This document shows, piece by piece, positions 44,488 through 53,215 of a DNA stretch of 64,000 nt. The notes beneath the pieces are model-generated. The model saw nothing but the letters and a program-made list of their open reading frames with translations, made no database searches and was not told the origin of the DNA. Source of the DNA: Candidatus Omnitrophota bacterium (GTDB lineage Bacteria > Hinthialibacterota > Hinthialibacteria > Hinthialibacterales > Hinthialibacteraceae); assembly GCA_016934335.1 (NCBI GenBank), contig JAFGTC010000051.1, positions 1-64,000 on the forward strand, read 5' to 3'. A program made the translations under genes and the position numbers. Each line of letters opens with the position of its first letter. The first letter of the stretch is position 1.

Positions 44488-46458
44488 TCAAGAAGATAAA
44501 TCGATTGGTTTACTGCTTTTTCGGATTGATTGTTCATCCATTTGCCGATAAGCGTCCAGGTTGGATATAGCCAAATCGACGCATTGGATGAAATGGATAA
44601 TAATGGTTTTCAATTGAGGAACAAGTTTGGAATATTTTTCTCCGACCAGTTCTAAAAACGCATTCCCGCTGTTATCGCGGGCGCGCGCCGTTCGCTGCCG
44701 CAAAAAATACACCTGTTGAACCGATCCGCCGAGAAATGGATCGAATAAATCCTGCCCGCACATGTCGATCCAGATCTCTTCGAATTCGTTCCATCTTTGA
44801 TGCGCTTCGGCCAATTCGAGATTCTGGCGCCCGAGCAGCTCCTTCCATACTTGGATCATGGAGAGCAATTGATCGCATTGAACCAGAGATCCGGCGAGCA
44901 CTTCCCTCCCTTGTTTCATTCGGTCAATGACTCGGCCGTAGGGCGGCTTAGGACGTTGGCTTCGGAAGCGCTGGAAGCGTTCTTTGACGCCGGTTTGACC
45001 GAGAGACTGCTGCAGCGCCTCCCGCAGCGGCATGCGCTGAGCGCCTTCAAAATAAGCGCCGCCTTCGGTGGCGTCGATAAAAACCGTCTGCGGATTCTCT
45101 GCGATCGTTTTTTCCAATGCGCGTATGTATAGAGAGAAAGGAATCGTCGTGGGAACCTCCTCTCCATAATAGCCGGGAACCAGCGTCATTTTCCCCGATT
45201 CTTCCTTCGCTTTTCCCTCTTTTCCCCCGATTTCAATCGTTCCATCGGACTGCATGGCGCTCATCGATCGCGAGACGGCGGCGTCAGCGGCGTGCGTTGT
45301 TCCGCCATGGCGCGGAAAGGCGAAGTCAAAGCCCACTAGAATGATGGGCGAACACCCCAAATGGACGGCCAGATTCAAGGCGATATGACCGATGTTCATG
45401 GCTCGTTCCATCGTTCCATATTCGGACTCCGCATCAAAGAGATACTCAAGGATCTTCGTATGAGCATCGAACAGAGGAAGAAAAAAGGGATGGTCGATAT
45501 ATTTTTCCGTGATCAAACGCTGGCATTCGGGATGAAAAGCTAAAAAGGCTTCTCCCAGCGAATCTATCTCCTCGAAGTGGCTGAAATTGAGCGTCGTAGG
45601 ATCGCCGGTCGCGACCGCGTCAGGCGCGATTCCCCGTTTTTGAAATGTTTTCTGCGCTGTATCTACGATGATCAATGGCGCGCGGTCGTTTATCTCCCTT
45701 AAAAGGTGGATGTTTTTGTCTAACGATGGGCCGGCCGCCGAGACGATCGCGGGAAAACCTTTCATGAGCCCTTTGCAGTCTTTCAACGCATATCCGCGGG
45801 TTATGGCGGGCAGATTCATGAATACATTGAATTGATTGCGGCCCTGATTCTCTATGTTGGTGCGCATGTTGACTTCATCGTACGTCATGGTTTCCAAAAG
45901 AATTTTATGCGCTTGGCCGTAATAGTCGGCAAAACAGTGCAGCGAAGGTTGATGGGGAAGAATCAGGCAATTGTGAATGATCAAATCCGGCCGTATTTCC
46001 TGCAGTTGTTCGGGAAGAATCTCCGGATCGACGCCGGCGAAGAACAAAACGCCTTCTCTGGCGATTAAAGGCCGCAAGTCGAGAGTGGAAAAAGCCAATC
46101 GAAGAATGCGAGGATCCTTCTCGATGATGATGATGTGCCGCAGCAGAGCGTGATGCAGTTTGAGCAGGCTGAGTAGATGATATCCCAAGCCCGCGCCGAG
46201 AATCACGGCGTTGATCGGCGACTCGATCCTGATGCTTTCCGCCCACCGCTGAGCTTCCCGCATGGGATCGTAAGCGCTGTGCAGCAGCACCGGCCTCGCT
46301 TCGCGGGAAGCCTGGATTCGTATGGATGGTGCCCGGGTTTTTGTCGCAACCGCTTCCGCCCGAAACCCATCCATCGAGACCGTATTCAACAGCGAGGCCA
46401 AATCCGGCGATGAGGCTTCCAGCATCTTGAGATTGGATTGCAGAATGGTCGAACTCAA
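44488..46458 (-). CDS. Maf-type motility accessory factor (DUF115, flagellin glycosylation)
   Basis: Maf proteins add nonulosonic-acid-type sugars to flagellin. The 656-aa protein has the central DUF115 domain: FPAIVSAAGPSLDKNIHLLR, APLIIVDTAQKTFQKRGIAP then DAVATGDP, and GCSPIILVGFDFAFP with ATHA-like GTTHAADAAV downstream. An N-terminal Rossmann-like segment with INAVILGAGLGYHLLSLL near residue 80 and a C-terminal helical region complete the known layout. It follows the second motB by 65 bp and is in the same operon as motA and flbD, which supports a flagellar role. The sugar donor genes are not seen. Confidence 0.88.
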   Translation of the reverse strand: MSSTILQSNLKMLEASSPDLASLLNTVSMDGFRAEAVATKTRAPSIRIQASREARPVLLHSAYDPMREAQRWAESIRIESPINAVILGAGLGYHLLSLLKLHHALLRHIIIIEKDPRILRLAFSTLDLRPLIAREGVLFFAGVDPEILPEQLQEIRPDLIIHNCLILPHQPSLHCFADYYGQAHKILLETMTYDEVNMRTNIENQGRNQFNVFMNLPAITRGYALKDCKGLMKGFPAIVSAAGPSLDKNIHLLREINDRAPLIIVDTAQKTFQKRGIAPDAVATGDPTTLNFSHFEEIDSLGEAFLAFHPECQRLITEKYIDHPFFLPLFDAHTKILEYLFDAESEYGTMERAMNIGHIALNLAVHLGCSPIILVGFDFAFPRHGGTTHAADAAVSRSMSAMQSDGTIEIGGKEGKAKEESGKMTLVPGYYGEEVPTTIPFSLYIRALEKTIAENPQTVFIDATEGGAYFEGAQRMPLREALQQSLGQTGVKERFQRFRSQRPKPPYGRVIDRMKQGREVLAGSLVQCDQLLSMIQVWKELLGRQNLELAEAHQRWNEFEEIWIDMCGQDLFDPFLGGSVQQVYFLRQRTARARDNSGNAFLELVGEKYSKLVPQLKTIIIHFIQCVDLAISNLDAYRQMDEQSIRKSSKPIDLSS

Positions 46459-46523
46459 TACAAATACCTCGATGCTTTTCTCATGAAGGGAAATCTCTGC
46501 CTATTCATCGCAGTATGACGTTC

Positions 46524-47345
46524 TCATCGCATCGGAACAAAATCCGCATCATCCGGAATGATTTTCTGCTCCGCCGACCCTTCGAGAAGTCCATTGACGG
46601 TTTCAGAATCGGCCCCTTGCAGAAGAATGATTTCAACCCGCCGGTTCAACGATCGATTTTCGATGGCGTCATTGGGGAATCGCGGCCGATTGTCGGAGCA
46701 GGACATAAAACTCAAACGGTCTTCTTTAACTCGGTTATCGGGCGGCGCCGCCTCTTCCACCAGAAAAACCATGACTGACAGCGCTCTGGCTTCGGCTAAT
46801 TTCCAGTTGTCGCGATAAATCGAATTCGAGGGAACCGGAGAGGAGTCGGCATGCCCCTCGATGCGAATGCGCAGTTTGGGAAAGTCGCTCAGAATAACCG
46901 CGATCTCGTTTAATATCCGTTTTCCTTCCGTTGTCAGCACGCCTGTCCCAGGCTGAAATAAAATCCGGCCGGCGAGCGAAAACCGGATTCCCTCCCGCAC
47001 GCCTTCCACGATGATCTCTTTGGATTTTTCATCCGCGACGAGTCGAGAGCGCGCTTTTTGGGCGATGGCTTCTTTGGCCCGCTGGATGGTTTTATTTCGC
47101 TGCACCGGCTCGGCCTTCTGGGGCGTCTGGCTGATTGGCGGAACATAGGAGGTCGTAAACAAAAACGGCACTCGTCCCAGCGCCCCTTGAATCGAGTTGA
47201 TCGCCTGTGTAAATTTTTGCTGCTCAATGCTGGACATCGAAAAGAGCAATACAAAAAAGCACAACAGCAGAGACATCATGTCGGAAAATGTACACATCCA
47301 TTCCGGCGCTCCGCCGCCTTCTTCTTCTCGTTTCCGATCCGGCAT
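46524..47345 (-). CDS. MotB-type stator protein (paralogue 2)
   Basis: MotB proteins anchor the ion-driven stator to peptidoglycan. This 273-aa paralogue has one helix starting at APEWMCTFSDMMSLLLCFFV, with the essential channel Asp at position 22, and a C-terminal OmpA-like domain with RIRIEGHADSSPVPSNS and SLNRRVEII. The linker (residues about 60-120) is longer and more basic than in paralogue 1. It sits 15 bp downstream of the first motB, in one operon with motA. Both have intact key residues; an alternative or mixed stator is therefore possible. Confidence 0.85.
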   Translation of the reverse strand: MPDRKREEEGGGAPEWMCTFSDMMSLLLCFFVLLFSMSSIEQQKFTQAINSIQGALGRVPFLFTTSYVPPISQTPQKAEPVQRNKTIQRAKEAIAQKARSRLVADEKSKEIIVEGVREGIRFSLAGRILFQPGTGVLTTEGKRILNEIAVILSDFPKLRIRIEGHADSSPVPSNSIYRDNWKLAEARALSVMVFLVEEAAPPDNRVKEDRLSFMSCSDNRPRFPNDAIENRSLNRRVEIILLQGADSETVNGLLEGSAEQKIIPDDADFVPMR

Positions 47346-47360
47346 TGAAATTTTCCTTCT

Positions 47361-48167
47361 TTAAAGATTCTCGTCGTCAAGATGAATGAGCGGCGTTCGT
47401 GGATTCTTGACCAGAGGATCGCGAAAATACGATCCATCCCCCTCATCCGTCTGCACCAGCGTGATCTCCACCCGGCGATTCAGCGACCGGCCGATGGACG
47501 TATTTTCATCGACGTCCGGAACGGGGTTTGTATCCGCATAAGATTCATACGCGATTCGCTTCGGATTGACTTGACCGAAGGGACATCCCATCTCAACCAG
47601 ATATTTCATGACATTGTAGGCTCGATTCGCTCCCAAAAGCCAATTTCCGTATTGATCCGGCGTGGGCGTATTGTCTGTATGCCCCTCGATCAAAATGGGA
47701 TTTGAGGGAAATTGGATAAGCTCCTCCGCTATCTTTGTCAGGGCGTAAATCCCTTTGACGGTCAAATCGGCTTTCCCCCGGTCGAACAGGGCGTCGCCGG
47801 ATATCCGGAACGTGATTCCCTGCTCGGTTCCTGTGACTTGAATGACGTTCTGCAGGTTCCAGGATCGCACCTTTCGCTGCTCCTCCACTCGCAATTCGTC
47901 TTTGGCGTACGAGAGTCGCCGTTCAGGCTGAGCGGGGCGGGATAATTCAGGCGGCGTATGTTCGTCTTGGATGGTTTCTACTGTGTAAGGCGAGGGCCGC
48001 CCGCCAAAGGCGGCGCGAACGGAGCCCACCGCCTGGATCATTTTTTTCTTGTCGATCGTAGACATCGAAAAAAGAAGCACAAAGAAGCACAACAGCAGCG
48101 ACATCATATCGGAAAAAGTGCACATCCATTCGGGCGCGCCGCTGGATTTTTCTTCTTTCTTAGGCAT
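47361..48167 (-). CDS. motB: MotB-type stator protein (paralogue 1)
   Basis: This 268-aa protein has the MotB layout: SGAPEWMCTFSDMMSLLLCF with the channel Asp at residue 20, a linker, and an OmpA-like peptidoglycan-binding domain with ILIEGHTDNTPTPDQYG, WLLGANRAYNVMKYLV and RSLNRRVEITL. It directly follows motA by 32 bp and precedes a second MotB-like gene. As the gene next to motA and with the more classical OmpA motif, it is the better candidate for the main MotB. Confidence 0.88.
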   Translation of the reverse strand: MPKKEEKSSGAPEWMCTFSDMMSLLLCFFVLLFSMSTIDKKKMIQAVGSVRAAFGGRPSPYTVETIQDEHTPPELSRPAQPERRLSYAKDELRVEEQRKVRSWNLQNVIQVTGTEQGITFRISGDALFDRGKADLTVKGIYALTKIAEELIQFPSNPILIEGHTDNTPTPDQYGNWLLGANRAYNVMKYLVEMGCPFGQVNPKRIAYESYADTNPVPDVDENTSIGRSLNRRVEITLVQTDEGDGSYFRDPLVKNPRTPLIHLDDENL

Positions 48168-48199
48168 AAGTTTAAATCCCTAAGTATAATAACTCTCTT

Positions 48200-48964
48200 T
48201 TATTCTTCCCGGGGCGGTCGAATGCTGGGTGCGAGAAAGGCGAGTAATTTTTGTTCGAGTATTCGTGGATTATCGCCTGATTGAATCGACATCACGCCCT
48301 CGATGGCCACTTCTTTGATCAGTATCTCCTCCGCCGATCGCACTTTGAGTTTACCGGCCAGTGGAATGAATGCTAAATTCGCCAACAAAGATCCGTACAG
48401 CGTTGTGAGAAGCGCAATAGCCATGGCCGGCCCGATGGCGTTCGCGTCTTGAAGGTTTCCCAACATTTTCACCAGCCCGATGAGCGTGCCGATCATGCCC
48501 AGAGCCGGCGATGCGCTTCCCATATACGTAAAAATCGATTGGCCGCTCCGGTGGCGGTCTTCAATAAAAGCCAACTCCGTTTGCAGAATATCCTTGATCA
48601 ATTCCGGCTCCACCCCGTCGACGGCTAACCGCAGCCCGGAACGGACAAAATCGTCGTCAATTTCATCCATCGATCCTTCCAAAGCCAGGATTCCTTCACG
48701 GCGGGCGCGTTCGGATAAACTCACCAATGTACTCACCGTATCCAGAGGCGACTGCATCTTGGTGAAAAAAGCGTTTTTAACCACTCCGAATACGCCAAGA
48801 ACCATCGGGAGGGGAAAATTGACCAGCGTGACCGCAAACGTTCCCAAAACAACGATTAGGAAGGAGGAAGGATCCAAAAAATCCATCAGACTGCCGCCGG
48901 TGAGAATGGCCGCCGTCACGAGTCCAAAAGCGAGTACAAGTCCGACTAATGTTGAAAGATCCAC
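48200..48964 (-). CDS. motA: Flagellar motor stator protein MotA
   Basis: MotA forms the ion channel of the flagellar stator with MotB and exerts torque on FliG. The 254-aa protein has the four-helix MotA layout: TLVGLVLAFGLVTAAILTGG, DPSSFLIVVLGTFAVTLVNF, then a long cytoplasmic loop with SERARREGILALE (charged residues of the FliG contact region), followed by MGSASPALGMIGTLIGLVKM and ALLTTLYGSLLANLAFIPLA. It lies 33 bp after flbD, in the operon led by a sigma-28 promoter. Confidence 0.94.
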   Translation of the reverse strand: MDLSTLVGLVLAFGLVTAAILTGGSLMDFLDPSSFLIVVLGTFAVTLVNFPLPMVLGVFGVVKNAFFTKMQSPLDTVSTLVSLSERARREGILALEGSMDEIDDDFVRSGLRLAVDGVEPELIKDILQTELAFIEDRHRSGQSIFTYMGSASPALGMIGTLIGLVKMLGNLQDANAIGPAMAIALLTTLYGSLLANLAFIPLAGKLKVRSAEEILIKEVAIEGVMSIQSGDNPRILEQKLLAFLAPSIRPPREE

Positions 48965-48997
48965 AGAACAACTACCTCCGCCCCGTTAAATTCGATT

Positions 48998-49195
48998 TTA
49001 TTCCGCCCTGATATCCTGGAAAATCTCTCGCTTGTACGATACGCATTTCTCTCGCACTTCCTCAACCGACTCGAGCACGATGTATTTTCGTCCGGTTACA
49101 AGAGAAATGATGGTGTCCGGCGTGGCTTCCACCGTTTCAATCAACTCCGCATTCATCATAAAGGGCGTATTGTTGAGTCTGGTTAAATGGATCAC
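48998..49195 (-). CDS. flbD: Flagellar protein FlbD
   Basis: FlbD-family proteins are short (about 60-75 aa) and lie next to motA in many Gram-positive and spirochete flagellar operons. From GTG at 49195, with AGGAG 7 nt upstream, the product is 65 aa and begins VIHLTRLNNTPFMMNAELIE, then ETVEATPDTIISLVTGRKY and EEVREKC, an excellent match to the FlbD pattern. A longer frame to 49399 adds residues unlike FlbD and overlaps the sigma-28 -10 element, so it is not the true start. The exact role in motility is unclear in the family as a whole. Confidence 0.88.
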   Translation of the reverse strand: MIHLTRLNNTPFMMNAELIETVEATPDTIISLVTGRKYIVLESVEEVREKCVSYKREIFQDIRAE

Positions 49196-49398
49196 GCCGT
49201 TTCTCCTGAACAGGATCCCGGGCAGATATTTCTCTCTGTCCGAGTCCGAAATTGGTTTATGAAACTCTTCGGTCAGTTTTCTTCGAATTCGCTCGATTCG
49301 TTCGTTATCCGGCGATTCAGCATTCATTATTTTGCAACATGTAAAATATGTTTCTACTATGCTAGATTGATGTTCGATCGATTTCAAACCTGATACCA
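49196..49398. other. 5' leader of the flbD-motA operon
   Basis: About 190 nt of leader between the predicted sigma-28 start and the flbD GTG. It contains an in-frame extension of flbD that I do not believe is translated. I see no further structure. Confidence 0.5.
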
Positions 49399-49425
49399 TT
49401 ATCGGCGGTTCTTATTCGTATTTTA
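49399..49425 (-). promoter_or_regulatory. Sigma-28 (FliA) promoter of the flbD-motA-motB-motB-maf operon
   Basis: On the minus strand TAAA (49425-49422) is followed after exactly 15 nt by GCCGATAA (49406-49399), a perfect match to the FliA consensus. It lies upstream of the stator genes, as expected for late flagellar genes. Confidence 0.85.
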
Positions 49426-49511
49426 AAAAATAACTGGATTTAAATGGATTTTCATGTACATCGAGCGGGTGAATTTAAAAATCGATGCAATGTGTATCGG
49501 GATATTTCGGG

Positions 49512-49557
49512 GAAAAAGTCGGAAGCGCCGGAAATCATACTATATTCCCGGCGCTTC
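49512..49557 (-). terminator. Rho-independent terminator after flgE
   Basis: A perfect 10-bp stem (GAAGCGCCGG at 49522-49531, its complement at 49548-49557) encloses a 16-nt loop and is followed on the minus strand by TTTTT. It separates the hook operon from the stator operon. Confidence 0.85.
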
Positions 49558-49589
49558 ATCCTGTAGTTTTTAATGTCTCAATCGAATCA

Positions 49590-52589
49590 TTATCGTTTAA
49601 TGGACATCAATTCCGTCAGCATGTCATCCGTTGTAGTTATCACCCTGGCGCTGGCTTGATAGGCCCGCTGCGCTGTAATAAGGTTCACAAATTCCGACGC
49701 CAGGTCTACGTTCGAGAGTTCCAGTGTATTGGAATTGATGCTCCCGCCGTCAACGCCAGCCTCCAGATACCGGAATTCGCCCGTATTGTCTCCCTCTCTG
49801 AAGGTATACATGGTGTTTCCATACTGGGTCAATCCCCCTTCGTTGGTCACGGATCCCAGAAGAATTTTTCCCATGCTTTTCGAATCGCCGTTTGAGTAAA
49901 GCCCCTTTATTTCTCCGTTGTCGGCAATGGCTACATTCTCCAGCCTTCCCACGGGGCGTCCGTCTTGATTTTGCATCTGAGCGGTGTGGCTGCTGTCGTA
50001 ATAAGTTAACTTACTCAGATCGAGATCGAATGTCAGCGCCTCCGCTCCCCCGTTTTGAGGATCTCCATTATCCGCATCGAAGTTGATGACCGGCTGCCCT
50101 TCCGCTCCATAACGCTGGAATTGACCCTTGCTGTCGAAAATGATCGTCCCCGTCGTCCCCACAGGAACTTCCCGGGAATCGTTCGGAACGACGACTTGGT
50201 AATTTACCGTATTCCGAGTTTTTCCGTTATCATGGATAGTATTGGTTTCGAAACTCATTCCGTTTTGGACGACGACCCCCACCGGAGCGTCATCGCTCCG
50301 GTCGGCCACGCCGTCTCCATCAATATCGGCGGCCGCGCCGTATCCCTGCTGATTGAAAAGCGCCTGAAAAGCCGAGACTTCGGGATCGAATGCCTGGTAT
50401 CCGCTGAAATAATCCGCGTCGGCGGCGCTTGGCTGATAATAGACGCCTGAACTCAATGCCACCAACTGAACGCCGGAATCCAAGACGCCTGTGGGAGGAT
50501 CGGCGGTGGGATCGCCTTCAACCAGCGGGCCGGTGTCTGTATCTCCAATGCTGAAGGCGGCGGAAAGGTCGCTTCCGAAAATTTCGTCGGCCGTCGCTGT
50601 CGATAGAAATCCGGTGATGCTCTGAGCCGCGTCGCCTCGATCTGTATCGACGGCGTTATCATCGGTCGCCGGATCCGTGGATGAATCCAGCGTACTGACC
50701 TGGATCGATCGAGTCTTGGCGGCCAGGTCCAACATCAGCCCCATATTGTCTTTTCCTCCCGCCGCCTGAATCAAGTTTTGCGTTCGTTCATCATCCTCCG
50801 GCAGAGCGGAAGCGCCCAGACTGCCCCCTATGGCCTCAAACACAAAACTCCCGTCTTTGGAAATGGAAACTTTGATTTGAGGCTGAGTCGTCGGCGTCGT
50901 AAGCGCTGCGGCGATGTCCGGCGCGTCAAATTCAACCGGCAGCGCGGTTGTATCCATCTCGGCTAAACTGTTGGATACCTGCCGAAGCGCCGAATTAATG
51001 CGCGATTCGAGACTTTCTCGAATTGTTTCCAGCGTCGTGTTTTCGTTGATTCCTGCGTCGCCCAGCAAACCGCCGAGGTTGGCGGCGCTGGATGCGTTCA
51101 AAAATTCGCTGCCCGTCACATCGAGGCCGTTATCCGTGAATACGCTGCGGATCGTCTCGTCGGCGGGGTTGTTAAAAGCGCCGCCGTTGATCGAAACGGC
51201 GCCGTCCGTCAACCGCAGAGCAATCAAGTTGCCGTTCGCGTCCGTGTACGAATAGACGCCCTGCGTCGCCACGATGTTGCTGATTTGAGTGGCTGTAAAC
51301 GTGGCTGTGTTTGCGGCGGGATCGTTTTTCACTTCCGACAGTTCCACTTTCGCGGGGACTACGCCCTCAGGGATCAGGAAGCGGCCCTCGCCGTCTTTCA
51401 GGGACGAGATCTTGGCCTCGGCTTCCGCGGCGGGCGTTGTCGTATCGGCGGTCATTCCGACGGAAATTGTATGCGACGTTCCCAGCGAATCGTACACTTC
51501 AATGGAGGTGGTTCGATCCGCCTGCCGGGCGGTGTGAGTGGCGACGACTTCCCCTGCGCCCACATTCAACGTCTTGCTGAAATCCGGATCTCCTTCGTTG
51601 ACAAATAGATTCCCTACCAGCTGATTGGATTCCGCCGGCGGCGAGGATTGGCCTTGCCGGGCGTCCAGTCCGATGCGGACGCCTTGCAGGGCGTTCTCGC
51701 TCGTGTTCGAGAAGACGAACGAACCCTCCGAGTTGAAACTGACGGTTAGCCCGCTGTCGACGCCGGGCGTGGCTTCGGAAAAAGTGTTGGAGAAGAAACT
51801 GGTTAAGGCGTTCTGCATATCGGCGACTGTTGTGGTTGAGGTCACTGTAAGGATGACGCCTTCCCCCTTGTTATTGCCGTTAATGGCGGATAAATCGATC
51901 GGATTGTCAACGCCGCTCGGCGCATCATTCAGTTGAAGGAAGCCTGATTCGAATTGGATGACGTCGCCGTTGGCAAGACCGAGCGGCGTCCCGTTGGCGT
52001 CGAACAATCCCAACAGACTGCTGGTGCTTTCCGCATGGGCGACGGATGTCTTTTCTCCGACGCTGACGTCGAAATTCCCGCTCGCGCTGACTTGCGTCGT
52101 CGCCTGGGCGGCGGATTGCTGGGTGTAATCGATTTGCAGCGCGCCGGGCGTTTGCGCGGTCGAGAGTCGGCCGTCTGCGCTGGCTGTTTGCCCAATCAAC
52201 TTGAATCCTGAATCGGAATCGACGATGTAGCCCTCATCGTTCAGGGCGAAGTCTCCCGCGCGCGTCAAATATTGAGTTCCTGCGCCGTCTTCCAGAATAA
52301 AGAAACCGTCGCCGTTAATGGCCAGATCCAACAGGCGTTCGGTGCTTTCCGTGCTGCCCGGCGTAAAGATTTTATTGACGCTTCCCAGTTGAACGCCGTT
52401 TCCAATCTGGATGGGGTTGGAGCCTCTCACGCCGGCCGACAGCGTTTGATAAAAGATATCGTCGAATGACGTAGTGCTGGCTTGGTAGCCGACCGTGTTG
52501 ATGTTGGCGATGTTGTTTCCTATTACGTCGATATCCCTGCTTGATGCGTTCAGGCCGCTAAGACCTACGTACAAAGATCGAATCGTCAT
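49590..52589 (-). CDS. flgE: Flagellar hook protein FlgE (unusually large)
   Basis: FlgE builds the flagellar hook. The conserved ends are present: N-terminal MTIRSLYVGLSGLNASSRDI with IGNNIANINTVGYQ, and C-terminal SNVDLASEFVNLITAQRAYQ with ASARVITTTDDML. DLAINGDGFFIL near residue 88 is also typical. At 999 aa the protein is more than twice the length of common hook proteins. The extra length lies in the central variable surface domains, which are rich in Ala, Asp, Ser and Thr. GGGAGG precedes the ATG. It is preceded by a leader with five consecutive hairpins and followed by a strong terminator. Confidence 0.95.
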   Translation of the reverse strand: MTIRSLYVGLSGLNASSRDIDVIGNNIANINTVGYQASTTSFDDIFYQTLSAGVRGSNPIQIGNGVQLGSVNKIFTPGSTESTERLLDLAINGDGFFILEDGAGTQYLTRAGDFALNDEGYIVDSDSGFKLIGQTASADGRLSTAQTPGALQIDYTQQSAAQATTQVSASGNFDVSVGEKTSVAHAESTSSLLGLFDANGTPLGLANGDVIQFESGFLQLNDAPSGVDNPIDLSAINGNNKGEGVILTVTSTTTVADMQNALTSFFSNTFSEATPGVDSGLTVSFNSEGSFVFSNTSENALQGVRIGLDARQGQSSPPAESNQLVGNLFVNEGDPDFSKTLNVGAGEVVATHTARQADRTTSIEVYDSLGTSHTISVGMTADTTTPAAEAEAKISSLKDGEGRFLIPEGVVPAKVELSEVKNDPAANTATFTATQISNIVATQGVYSYTDANGNLIALRLTDGAVSINGGAFNNPADETIRSVFTDNGLDVTGSEFLNASSAANLGGLLGDAGINENTTLETIRESLESRINSALRQVSNSLAEMDTTALPVEFDAPDIAAALTTPTTQPQIKVSISKDGSFVFEAIGGSLGASALPEDDERTQNLIQAAGGKDNMGLMLDLAAKTRSIQVSTLDSSTDPATDDNAVDTDRGDAAQSITGFLSTATADEIFGSDLSAAFSIGDTDTGPLVEGDPTADPPTGVLDSGVQLVALSSGVYYQPSAADADYFSGYQAFDPEVSAFQALFNQQGYGAAADIDGDGVADRSDDAPVGVVVQNGMSFETNTIHDNGKTRNTVNYQVVVPNDSREVPVGTTGTIIFDSKGQFQRYGAEGQPVINFDADNGDPQNGGAEALTFDLDLSKLTYYDSSHTAQMQNQDGRPVGRLENVAIADNGEIKGLYSNGDSKSMGKILLGSVTNEGGLTQYGNTMYTFREGDNTGEFRYLEAGVDGGSINSNTLELSNVDLASEFVNLITAQRAYQASARVITTTDDMLTELMSIKR

Positions 52590-52617
52590 TTTTGAAAGAC
52601 CTCCCTGTCTTCATGGC

Positions 52618-52739
52618 GGCCTGCGGAGGCAGGCCCCTTCCCTCGAAAGGGAATGATTTAGATCGAAAAGCCTCCGGCTTTTCCAAACCGCTTCAGTCGA
52701 TCGGCGGTTTGCGGAGCCTCCTCAATGAGGTCCGGCTCC
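52618..52739. repeat. Cluster of five consecutive hairpins upstream of flgE
   Basis: Five perfect stems follow one another with almost no spacing: 52618-52635 (GGCCTGC stem, 4-nt loop), 52638-52653 (TTCCCT stem; loop reads TTCG on the minus strand), 52666-52682 (AAAAGCC stem), 52685-52710 (AAACCGC stem) and 52713-52739 (GGAGCC stem with inner CCTC/GAGG). They lie in the 236-nt gap before flgE. They may be a processed mRNA leader or a dispersed intergenic repeat element. Confidence 0.75.
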
Positions 52740-52825
52740 CATAAAACAAAGGTGCGGACATCGTATGATTCTTTATTCTCTATCATGCTTCGATCATGAA
52801 ATCCATTGTTTATATTAAGACGCGT

Positions 52826-53215
52826 TTATACAAAGACGGCGCTGCCGATTTGCGTGAAAATCTGGTTCGATCCGTGGGACGCATCCATCGCGGTGATCAC
52901 GGTTCGATTGTCGATATTGACCACAAAAGCGTTTTGCTTCATCACGATCAGTGAATTGCGCGAGCCTTTTTCTTCGGCTTTGTCGATGGCTTCATCGAGC
53001 TTTTCTAGGTCTTCCTTATCCAGATTGATGTCGCGCGTTTCCATGCGCTGACGGGCGTGAGCCGAGATGCGGACGTCTTGATCTTGCGGCTGCATCGCTT
53101 CCGATAAAACGCTTGAAAAATCCTTTCCGTCTCCGGCGGTGGGCTGCATCCCGATGGCCGGCGGCTGGAAAAAATCGGTGATGTTTGGCGTATTCGATAG
53201 CGCTATGGAATTCAT
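52826..53215 (-). CDS. Flagellar operon protein (TIGR02530-like)
   Basis: This 129-aa protein belongs to a small family found beside flgD and flgE in many flagellar operons. The C-terminal 85 residues fit the family: DVRISAHARQRMETRDINLD, EDLEKLDEAIDKAEEKGSRN, SLIVMKQNAFVVNIDNRTVI and QIFTQIGSAVFV. The start overlaps the flgD stop by 4 bp. The molecular role is not established; presence between flgD and flgE suggests hook assembly or cap function. The N-terminal 45 residues are poorly conserved. Confidence 0.85.
   Translation of the reverse strand: MNSIALSNTPNITDFFQPPAIGMQPTAGDGKDFSSVLSEAMQPQDQDVRISAHARQRMETRDINLDKEDLEKLDEAIDKAEEKGSRNSLIVMKQNAFVVNIDNRTVITAMDASHGSNQIFTQIGSAVFV

Noticed and set aside
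49196-49399. Longer flbD product of 133 aa
   Set aside because: The extension does not resemble FlbD, overlaps the sigma-28 -10 element and lacks a ribosome-binding site.
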